Assembly: GCA_946414075.1 (NCBI GenBank)
Contig: CAMKNA010000009.1
Location: forward strand, 1 to 64,000
Direction: 5' to 3'
DNA: 64,000 nt
Source of the DNA: an uncultured Fibrobacter sp.
GTDB lineage: Bacteria; Fibrobacterota; Fibrobacteria; Fibrobacterales; Fibrobacteraceae
Shown here: one piece after another, positions 57,815-64,000 of the stretch
Layout of the letters: every line of letters begins with the position of its first letter
Position numbering within the stretch: the first letter of the stretch is position 1
Position numbers and translations under genes: made by a program
Notes under the pieces: model-generated
Told to the model about the DNA's origin: nothing
Databases searched by the model: none
The model's input: only the letters and a program-made list of their open reading frames with translations

Positions 57815-59431
57815 ATGACAAAGGCTAAATTCATCAAGTTCATCATCGCGTCGGTGCTTGCCATCGTTGCCCTCTTCTTGCCCTACGAATCCCTCGGATT
57901 CGATGCCGCAAGCCCCATGGGAATCCTGAATCCGCTCGAAATTCGCGTTATTGGCGTTTTCGTGATGGCGGCCCTGTTCTGGATCCTGCAACCGTTCCCG
58001 ATCTGGTCGACCTCGGTGCTCGTCATCGTGCTCATGATCGTGACGATGTCTGACTCGTCCCTCTCTCCGTTCCGCGTGGACGGCGTGACCATGATCAGCC
58101 ATAAGTCCATTATGGCTACGTTTGCAAACCCGATCATCATGCTCTTCTTGGGCGGCTTCTTCCTTGCTGCTGCCGCTACCAAGTACAAGATGGACTTGAA
58201 CCTTGCCCGCGTGCTCCTGAAGCCCTTCGGCAAGAACCCGAAGTTCGTGCTCCTCGGCCTCATGCTCATCACCGCCGTGTTCTCCATGTTCATGAGCAAC
58301 ACCGCTACCGCCGCCATGATGCTTGCCATCTTGGCCCCGGTGCTCAAGCTCTTCGAACCTGATGACCGCGGTAAGGCTGCCTTTGCCCTTGCCATTCCCC
58401 TGGGCGCCAACATCGGCGGTATGGGAACCCCCATCGGTACGCCTCCCAACGCCATCGCCCTTGGCGCCCTGAACGACGCTGTTGCCCGTGGCGACCTGGT
58501 GGCCAATCCCGTGACCTTCGGTCAGTGGATGGCTTTTGGTATCCCCTATGTGATTATCCTTATGGTGGTGGCATGGCTCTTGCTCGTGAAGATTTACCCC
58601 ATCAAGATGAAGCAGATGGTCCTGAATATCGAAGGTGCTGGCAAGTTCGACACCAGCCCCAAGGCCATTATCGTCTACATCACCTTTATCCTGTGCGTGA
58701 TCTTGTGGGTGACCGGTAAGAATGTCCACGGTATCAACGACAACGCCATCGCCATGATCCCCATGGCCGTGTTTGCCCTGACCGGCGTGATTACCAAGAA
58801 AGACTTGAACGCCATGAGCTGGGATGTGCTCTGGCTGGTGGCCGGTGGCTTTGCCCTGGGCGTTGGCCTGAACGCTACGGGGCTTGCCGCTCACTTGATC
58901 AAGACGATTCCTTTTGCAAGCTGGTCTCCGATTGCTCTCATGATCGGCTGCGGTATCATCTGCCTGTTCATGGCCAACTTCATGAGCCACACTTCTACCG
59001 CTACCCTGCTGGTGCCGATTCTCTGCGCCGTGGGCATTGCCTGCCAGGACAACCTGATTGGCCTTGGTGGCGTGACCGCCCTACTGGTTTCTGTGGCCTT
59101 CGCAAGCTCTCTCGGCATGAGCCTCCCGATTTCTACGCCGCCTAACGCTCTTGCCCACGCTACGGGTTATACCGATACCCGTGGCATGGCCATTACCGGC
59201 GTGGTCATGGGGATTCTCGGCCTGATCGTGTCTTGGATCATGATGATCTTCCTTGCCAAGGTGAACTTCTTCGGTACGCCGGTTCCTAAGGCCGCTGAAG
59301 CTGCCCCCGCTGCCCCTGTTGCTGCCGCTACCGTCGATACTGCCGCTGCTGTGGCTGCCGACTCTACGGTCGCTGTGAGCGCTGACACCGCTGCTAAGGT
59401 AGAGGTGGTTGATTCTGCTGCAGCAAAGTAA
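57815..59431 (+). CDS. SLC13/DASS-family dicarboxylate or citrate:Na+ symporter
   Basis: A 538-residue transporter with about 12 spans. It carries the DASS/CitT pattern: FMSNTATAAMMLAILAPVL (SNT motif), GTPIGTPPNAIALGAL and a second FMSHTSTATLLVPIL with SISTPPNALAHATG-type MSLPISTPPNALAHATGY. It imports succinate, malate or citrate with Na+, or exports succinate. The C-terminus has an unusual ~45-residue Ala/Val/Asp-rich tail after the last span. A TACATT box ends 10 bases before the ATG. Its own terminator lies at 59471-59496. Confidence 0.9.
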   Translation: MTKAKFIKFIIASVLAIVALFLPYESLGFDAASPMGILNPLEIRVIGVFVMAALFWILQPFPIWSTSVLVIVLMIVTMSDSSLSPFRVDGVTMISHKSIMATFANPIIMLFLGGFFLAAAATKYKMDLNLARVLLKPFGKNPKFVLLGLMLITAVFSMFMSNTATAAMMLAILAPVLKLFEPDDRGKAAFALAIPLGANIGGMGTPIGTPPNAIALGALNDAVARGDLVANPVTFGQWMAFGIPYVIILMVVAWLLLVKIYPIKMKQMVLNIEGAGKFDTSPKAIIVYITFILCVILWVTGKNVHGINDNAIAMIPMAVFALTGVITKKDLNAMSWDVLWLVAGGFALGVGLNATGLAAHLIKTIPFASWSPIALMIGCGIICLFMANFMSHTSTATLLVPILCAVGIACQDNLIGLGGVTALLVSVAFASSLGMSLPISTPPNALAHATGYTDTRGMAITGVVMGILGLIVSWIMMIFLAKVNFFGTPVPKAAEAAPAAPVAAATVDTAAAVAADSTVAVSADTAAKVEVVDSAAAK

Positions 59432-59470
59432 AAAATCGGGCGGATAAGTTCCGCCATAGCGAAAGTTTAG

Positions 59471-59496
59471 GTCCCCAGCTGGTCTGGGGGCTTTTT
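59471..59496 (+). terminator. terminator of the SLC13 transporter gene
   Basis: GTCCCCAG (59471-59478) and CTGGGGGC (59484-59491) form the stem and TTTTT follows. A second small hairpin (GGCGGA/TCCGCC) lies between the stop codon and this one. Confidence 0.85.
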
Positions 59497-59545
59497 CTAT
59501 GTGGTGGTTTTTAAAATTTTACCCCATTTTTTTGTGAATGACTCG

Positions 59546-59568
59546 CCTAAAAAAGTATCTTTTATAGG
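59546..59568 (+). promoter_or_regulatory. 23-base dyad upstream of the DUF4956 operon
   Basis: CCTAAAAAAG (59546-59555) and CTTTTATAGG (59559-59568) are inverted repeats with one mismatch around TAT. The dyad ends 19 bases before the DUF4956 ATG, overlapping where a -10 region should be. It looks like a repressor or activator site or a leader hairpin. Confidence 0.45.
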
Positions 59569-59587
59569 TAAAAACAACGGAGTCTCT

Positions 59588-60271
59588 ATGCTTGATTTAT
59601 TGGCTGTCCAGTCCAGTACGGCAAACGCTACCATTATTACCCTGGCCTATACCCTGCTCTTGGCCTTTGTGCTTTCGTCCATCATCGGGTGGACCTACGA
59701 GCGGACCTTCCTTGGGCTTTCCTATTCCAGGAACTATGTGCAGGCCCTGGTGCTTTCGTCCGTGGTGGCCGCTACGGTGATGCAGGCCATCGGTGACAAT
59801 GTGGGCCGTGGTCTTGGTATGCTGGGCGCCCTTTCCATTGTCCGCTTCCGCACTAGCTTCAAGGATCCTCGGGATATCATGTTCATCTTTGCGGCTCTCG
59901 GTGCGGGTATCGGCTGCGGTGTGTATGCCTGGGGCGCTGCCGTGGGCGGAACCCTTGCCTTTTGTATCGTGGCCTTCTTGCTTTCCCGTACGGGTCTTGG
60001 CACCAAGCATTTCTTTGACGGTATGCTCCGCATGGCCCTGCCCAACACTTCTGAACCCCGTATGGCTGTAGAAAACATTATGCGCAAGAACCTGAAGACC
60101 TACATATTGATTACCATGCGGGAAGTGAATGGCGGCGAGCGCATAGATGTGGCCTACCAGATCAAGCTGAAGGCGTCTAAGCCTGCGGCGGATATCCTAG
60201 CGGAACTTGCCAAGGTAGAAGGGCTGTCCGACATCCAGTTCATGATGCAGGACGCCACCACGGACATGTAG
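59588..60271 (+). CDS. DUF4956 four-TM membrane protein
   Basis: A 227-residue protein. Four membrane segments lie in the first ~150 residues, with the conserved region RNYVQALVLSSVVAATVMQAIGDNVGRGLGMLGALSIVRFRTSFKDPRDIMFIFAALGAGIGCG; the last ~75 form a small cytosolic domain (VAYQIKLKASKPAADILAELAKVEGLSDI). This is DUF4956, which is found next to VTC-type polyphosphate polymerase and CotH-kinase genes in many bacteria, with unknown role. The ATG at 59588 has a CGGAG site. It is the first gene of the operon 59588-64000+. Confidence 0.9.
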   Translation: MLDLLAVQSSTANATIITLAYTLLLAFVLSSIIGWTYERTFLGLSYSRNYVQALVLSSVVAATVMQAIGDNVGRGLGMLGALSIVRFRTSFKDPRDIMFIFAALGAGIGCGVYAWGAAVGGTLAFCIVAFLLSRTGLGTKHFFDGMLRMALPNTSEPRMAVENIMRKNLKTYILITMREVNGGERIDVAYQIKLKASKPAADILAELAKVEGLSDIQFMMQDATTDM

Positions 60272-60284
60272 GGGAGGATAGAAA

Positions 60285-61379
60285 ATGGCTTTGAAAAACA
60301 CCTTCCTGATTTCTTCGGTCTACAAGCGCAAGCTTTCTATTGCCTGGATTCTGGCGGTGGCCGCCATCGTGGCACTTGGGTATTTCTACCAGGGCAATGT
60401 GGCCCTGTTCAAGGGAATCGCCGAAGCTTCTGAAACCATCATCAGCGTACCCAGCGCTACCGAGATTGTGAAGGTCCATGTGATGCCCGGTCAAGAGATT
60501 CAGGCGGGCGACACCATCGTGGAACTGAATCGCCCCGACCTGACCCTTCGCATTAACGAGGTGACCCGCGAGCTGGACGCCATCGAAGGTCGTAGCAGCC
60601 TGAACAAGGCGGAAATCGACCAACGCGTGGCTTCCGTGAAGGCGGACCTTGCCACCCGCAGTTCTGCCCTCCGGTTCGAAATCAACAGGCTGGAGACGGA
60701 ATACCAGAAGAACAAGGAAATTTCCTCCAAGCTCAAGAGCCTTTCGGCAAGCAACGCCAAGGCTGGCGGCAACGACGCCATGGCCATGCAGATCAAGAAC
60801 CTGAAGGATGAACTTGCCCTGGCGGAAAAAAACGCCAACGAGCAGATTGCCCTTTTGCAGGGCAGCCGAAGCCTCCAGCGCAAAAGTGGCGTCACCGAGG
60901 CCGCCACCCTGCACAAGGAACTGGAACAGCTGAAAAAGGAACAGGAAGACCTGGTGCAGATTGCCAAGGAAAGCTGGGTGGTGGGCAGCGTGAATGTCCG
61001 CGAAGGCGAAAAGGTGTCCAGCTTTACGCCCATCGTGACCCTTACCCACAAGTCGCCGTCCCTGATTCGCGGCTACATCAACGAGCAGGTCTACCAGCAC
61101 ATGAACCTGGGCAAGGATGTGAATGTGAAGCCCCTTGCCGGTGGCGAGAAGGCCATCAAGGGTGAAGTGGTCGGTCTTTCTAGCCGCATCGTGGTATTCC
61201 CGGAGCGCATGTGGAAAATGCCCGACATGCCCGTGTATGGCCGCGAGGTGACCATCCGGATTTCCGAGGACAATCCCTTCCTGTTGGGCGAGATGGTGAC
61301 CATCTCCGAAGAGGGCAAGATAAAGGACCTGGCCACCGAGATTATGGATGCTCTCTTTGGGAACAATGCCAATGAATAA
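60285..61379 (+). CDS. HlyD-like periplasmic adaptor (membrane fusion) protein
   Basis: A 364-residue protein. It has one N-terminal span (LSIAWILAVAAIVALGYF), a biotinyl/lipoyl half-motif (SVPSATEIVKVHVMPGQEIQAGDTIVELNRPD), a coiled coil of about 150 residues, and the second half (WVVGSVNVREGEKVSSFTPIVTL) followed by a beta-barrel region. This is the layout of HlyD/EmrA adaptors that link an inner-membrane partner to TolC. No ABC, RND or MFS pump lies in the cluster. It begins 13 bases after the DUF4956 stop with a GGGAGG ribosome site and overlaps the TolC-like gene by 8 bases. Confidence 0.88.
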   Translation: MALKNTFLISSVYKRKLSIAWILAVAAIVALGYFYQGNVALFKGIAEASETIISVPSATEIVKVHVMPGQEIQAGDTIVELNRPDLTLRINEVTRELDAIEGRSSLNKAEIDQRVASVKADLATRSSALRFEINRLETEYQKNKEISSKLKSLSASNAKAGGNDAMAMQIKNLKDELALAEKNANEQIALLQGSRSLQRKSGVTEAATLHKELEQLKKEQEDLVQIAKESWVVGSVNVREGEKVSSFTPIVTLTHKSPSLIRGYINEQVYQHMNLGKDVNVKPLAGGEKAIKGEVVGLSSRIVVFPERMWKMPDMPVYGREVTIRISEDNPFLLGEMVTISEEGKIKDLATEIMDALFGNNANE

Positions 61380-62766
61380 GTTTTCCCTGATACCCATGCT
61401 GGCGGGCGTCGCTGTACTTTCTACTTCCGCCGTAGCCGCCCCCTTGACTTGGGAGGCGCTGACAGAATCTGTGGACAAGGATCCCGTACTGCAGACTTCG
61501 CAGAAGCGTTCCGAGGCGGCAGCCCAGGACCCGGGAACCAAGCTTTGGGACAACCTGGAGTTTCGTTACCAGTTGGACGGATTCAGCTTTGCCAAGCATG
61601 ACTTTGAACTGCGCTTAAAGCCCAAGGCGTTCGGCCTCGGTTCTGCTGACAAGCGCCAGTACGAGACCCTGCGGGATTACCAGAAGGCCCGCCTGGCGGT
61701 GGACCGTTCGTACCTGCTTTACGACCGCTACGAGCGGGCGCTCCGCTATGTCATCCGCCGGAAGATTGCCGAGGTGGACCGCCAGCTTTATCAGGTGGAG
61801 CTGGACCGTATCGAGGTGCTGCACCTGAAGGCGGGCAGCGAGACTTTTAATTCCCAGGATCTGATTGCCGCCCTGGAGCAAAAGGCTGCCCGTCGGGCGG
61901 AACTGCTGGGCGACAGCACCGCTCTCCGAGATGCGGAACTGAAGCTCAAGTCTTGGGTGCCGGACTTTGATTCCGTAGGCCTGGACACTTCGTGGCTCCC
62001 TACCATGGATGAACTTGCCAAGGGCCTGCAGGACGGTATTACGCTGAATGATCAGTTCCCTGAAGTCCAAAAGGCTAAAGCCAAGATGGATTATGAACGA
62101 GCCAAGTCCAAGCGCGACCTTTCTAAGGGCAATGACTACATCTCCCACATTGGTGTAGGGTATTCCCTACGGATAGAATCATTGATGAAGCAGTACAAGG
62201 AGCTGGATAAGGCTGATGTTGCCGAGTCAGGAAAGTACTACGATTATCAAGACGAGTGGCTGGACAAAAATGGCTGTGAAAAGTGGGGCACATGCAACAA
62301 GACGGCGGAAATTTTGGTGCCCGATAAGGATGACCGCCAACTCAAGGACAAGTTCTTTGTGAACCTGGCGGTAAGGCTCCCGTTCTTTGACGACAACAAC
62401 GGGAATGCTCTTAGGAACCAGGTAGACGAATTGGATGCCGAAAGTGACTACCTGGATGCGGTGCGCACCTTGAACCAGAAGGTGTCGCGCCTGTCCGAAG
62501 AAATTGTGGCCCTGGTTTCGCAATGGAAGGTCCAGAAGGAATTCGTGGAGAAGGTGAATGCGGGTAACCTGTTCGAAGACTTTGCCCAGTCGGCAGGTGC
62601 CGACCCGCTGTTGCTCTTGCGTGCCCGGGAGAGCGCCCTGGAAAGCGACCTGAAGGCTTTACGCCTGGAATCTGAAATTTTCGAACGTTACATCATCCTG
62701 TTGCAGTATACGGGAATCTTCGCCAATCCCAGTGTCAAGAACCACCTGCGCGAGGGGCTTAAGTAA
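61372..62766 (+). CDS. TolC-like outer-membrane channel protein
   Basis: A 464-residue protein with a signal peptide (MNKFSLIPMLAGVAVLSTSAVA) and two similar halves rich in long helices, ending in segments such as LRARESALESDLKALRLESEIFERYIILLQYTG typical of outer-membrane efflux proteins. Length fits TolC/OEP subunits. There is a loop of about 60 residues with several Cys (NGCEKWGTCNK). It directly follows the adaptor gene (8-base overlap), so the two likely form an envelope-spanning conduit. I use ATG 61372; ATG 61366 two codons upstream is possible. Confidence 0.82.
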   Translation: MNKFSLIPMLAGVAVLSTSAVAAPLTWEALTESVDKDPVLQTSQKRSEAAAQDPGTKLWDNLEFRYQLDGFSFAKHDFELRLKPKAFGLGSADKRQYETLRDYQKARLAVDRSYLLYDRYERALRYVIRRKIAEVDRQLYQVELDRIEVLHLKAGSETFNSQDLIAALEQKAARRAELLGDSTALRDAELKLKSWVPDFDSVGLDTSWLPTMDELAKGLQDGITLNDQFPEVQKAKAKMDYERAKSKRDLSKGNDYISHIGVGYSLRIESLMKQYKELDKADVAESGKYYDYQDEWLDKNGCEKWGTCNKTAEILVPDKDDRQLKDKFFVNLAVRLPFFDDNNGNALRNQVDELDAESDYLDAVRTLNQKVSRLSEEIVALVSQWKVQKEFVEKVNAGNLFEDFAQSAGADPLLLLRARESALESDLKALRLESEIFERYIILLQYTGIFANPSVKNHLREGLK

Positions 62767-62767
62767 A

Positions 62768-63586
62768 ATGGCTGAAGCTCGCGGTTTTAGCTTGCTGGAG
62801 CGTTTCGAGCTCAAGTACCACATTCCCGTGGCGTGGGCGGACCGTATTGGCGAATTCATTTCGCCCTATTGCGAGGAAGACCATTATTCCCAGATTACAC
62901 CGGGGCATTTCTACTGGATTACCAACCTTTACCTGGATTCGGACCGTTGGACATTCCTGGGCTGGAAAAAGGCAAGGCTCCTGGACCGCTTCAACATGCG
63001 CATCCGCACTTACGGTGAGCATCCGGCACAGGATGGCACCTTCCATTTTGAAAGCAAGCGGAAAGTGAAGGAAATCTGCTACAAGAGCCGAGCCACCATC
63101 AAGGGGATCAGTCCCGGTGAAGTCTGGAAAATGAAGCCCGAAGATTGGCCCTGCAAGAGCGATACGGACCGCAAGTACCTGAAGGATTTTCTGTACAAGA
63201 CCCACCTGCACAACGCCCACCCCAGGCTCCTGACCCAGTACAAACGGCGAGCCTGGTTCGGCCTTCGCGAAGAATACTCTCGGGTGACCATCGATACGGG
63301 CATGCGGTTTAGGGAAGAGACCGGTTTTGACTATACCGTAGACCCCCATTATATGCATTCCACGGGGATTCCCCGGTTCTTTAAGCCGGGTTGCGATGCG
63401 GTACTGGAACTGAAGTGCCCCTGTTCCCAGGTGCCTTTCTGGATGATAGATTTGATTCGTTTTTTGAACCTGCGACAGGGCGGTTTTTCTAAATTCGGGA
63501 ATGCTGCTGCGGAATGGTCCAGGGTCTACGAACATCCCAAGGATTTCAAGGACCCGTACTGGACTAGGCTCGCGGGAAATTTTTAA
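62768..63586 (+). CDS. VTC-domain polyphosphate polymerase-fold protein
   Basis: A 272-residue soluble protein with the VTC tunnel-fold signature: LLERFELKYHIP (the E-x-K), NLYLDSDRW, RFNMRIRTYG (R-x-R), HFESKRKVKEICYKSRA, TQYKRRAWFG, RVTIDTGMRF and AVLELKCPC. These basic and acidic residues line the active tunnel that binds nucleotide and phosphate chains in yeast Vtc4. It has no membrane span, so it must act in the cytosol beside DUF4956. It starts 1 base after the TolC-like stop. A polyP role is inferred; other tunnel-fold polymer chemistry is possible. Confidence 0.9.
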   Translation: MAEARGFSLLERFELKYHIPVAWADRIGEFISPYCEEDHYSQITPGHFYWITNLYLDSDRWTFLGWKKARLLDRFNMRIRTYGEHPAQDGTFHFESKRKVKEICYKSRATIKGISPGEVWKMKPEDWPCKSDTDRKYLKDFLYKTHLHNAHPRLLTQYKRRAWFGLREEYSRVTIDTGMRFREETGFDYTVDPHYMHSTGIPRFFKPGCDAVLELKCPCSQVPFWMIDLIRFLNLRQGGFSKFGNAAAEWSRVYEHPKDFKDPYWTRLAGNF

Positions 63587-63617
63587 GGGCGGTGTATCCG
63601 CAAAAAGGGGAGGCTCC

Positions 63618-64000
63618 ATGCTTCTGAAAAAATGGTCTGTATTCTGTATGGCGGCGCTGCTCTCGGCGTTTCTTTGTTCCTGTTCCGACAGTTCCAGCGG
63701 ATCTGCTGATGACCCGGAAGAGAATGAGGAAGGTGGGGAAAACGGCAAGGACAATCCTTCGGATTCTACCGATGCCAACGGCGCCTATGTGATGATTACC
63801 GAAATCATGTACAACGCTCCTGAGAATTCTTCTCTGGAATGGGTGGAGCTGAAAATTGTCGGTGGTTCTGCCATGCAACACATGGACCAGTATGCACTTC
63901 GGCTGGATGGGGCTGTTTCTTACGAATTCCCCGATGAGCCTTTGGATACCAACGAGTATATCGTGGTGACCAACGATCCCGAATTGTTCCGCAAGACCTA
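63618..64000 (+). CDS. lipoprotein with lamin-tail domain, probably CotH-like, 5' part only
   Basis: The first 127 codons, open to the right edge. A signal peptide with lipobox (MLLKKWSVFCMAALLSAFLCSC, Cys about residue 20-22) precedes a Ser/Asp/Glu/Gly-rich linker of about 35 residues, then YVMITEIMYNAPENSSLEWVELKIVGG, the opening of a lamin-tail (LTD) domain. In this family an LTD domain is often followed by a CotH kinase domain; the VTC and DUF4956 neighbours make that likely, but it lies outside the window. The start has a GGGGAGG ribosome site 31 bases after the VTC stop. Confidence 0.78.
   Translation, partial: MLLKKWSVFCMAALLSAFLCSCSDSSSGSADDPEENEEGGENGKDNPSDSTDANGAYVMITEIMYNAPENSSLEWVELKIVGGSAMQHMDQYALRLDGAVSYEFPDEPLDTNEYIVVTNDPELFRKT

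Noticed and set aside
57773-58990. 405-codon His/Asp/Gly-rich frame antisense to the SLC13 transporter
   Set aside because: It is opposite membrane-protein codons; the odd composition is the complement of hydrophobic codons and there is no start signal.

Overview
The window reads as chromosome of a Gram-negative, didermic bacterium of the Fibrobacterota (Fibrobacter-like). This is inferred from gene content rather than from a marker gene. There are lipid A and outer-membrane genes (lpxK, barrel proteins, TolC and HlyD types), a 1,931-residue secreted protein ending in a type IX-secretion-like C-terminal domain, a type IV-like pilin, and DUF4956/VTC/lamin-tail genes. Many start codons sit only 6-10 bases after a TATATT-like -10 element. 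Most of the window has housekeeping-type, GC-rich coding sequence. The first ~12.5 kb is visibly more AT-rich and holds surface-chemistry and toxin-antitoxin genes.

Layout. 1-1130 (minus): end of a small acyl cluster (FabH-like synthase, acyl carrier protein, GNAT). 1345-2478: a membrane acyltransferase. 2488-9397 (minus): five overlapping genes for large membrane proteins and two small anchored phosphatase-fold proteins, where a two-gene unit occurs twice. 9477-9974: a pilin with its own promoter and terminator. 10197-12528: two toxin-antitoxin modules (AbiEi/AbiEii, and GNAT plus a 51-residue partner). A perfect 42-base direct repeat flanks the first module. 12653-14342: an alarmone hydrolase and an alarmone synthetase as separate adjacent genes. 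14339-25255: glmM, aroC-lpxK-RavA-like ATPase, a GroES-like protein, a degenerate transglycosylase-like protein, a DEAD-box helicase, tsaD and a YbbR protein. 25298-30750: one plus-strand run ftsX-envC-holB-recJ-tonB-like. 31207-35702: tRNA-Leu, a LysR regulator, a radical SAM/pyridoxal-kinase/CytX operon and a phosphatase. 35705-42663: bioB, argF, cstA, two envelope proteins and nadA, with palindromic repeats between them. 42696-45546: a four-gene overlapping operon. 45615-46220: a histone H1-like gene and a candidate small RNA. 46221-51685: panB-recO-HIT, an NAT-like enzyme, a lipoprotein, a MATE exporter and an FHA-GGDEF enzyme. 51921-59431: the giant secreted protein and an SLC13 transporter.

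The right end (59546-64000) is the most interesting part. It is a tightly spaced plus-strand operon of DUF4956 membrane protein, periplasmic adaptor, TolC-like outer-membrane protein, VTC-type polyphosphate-polymerase-fold protein, and a lipoprotein starting with a lamin-tail domain that runs off the window (likely CotH-like). DUF4956/VTC/CotH neighbourhoods are known. The inclusion of a complete adaptor plus outer-membrane channel without any recognised pump suggests an envelope-spanning device in which the DUF4956/VTC pair makes or moves a product. A 23-base dyad sits just upstream of the first gene.

Two window-wide patterns deserve attention. The first is apparently common leaderless transcription. 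The second is two kinds of small repeat: heptad-phased tandem repeats and hairpin repeats with compensatory stem changes.
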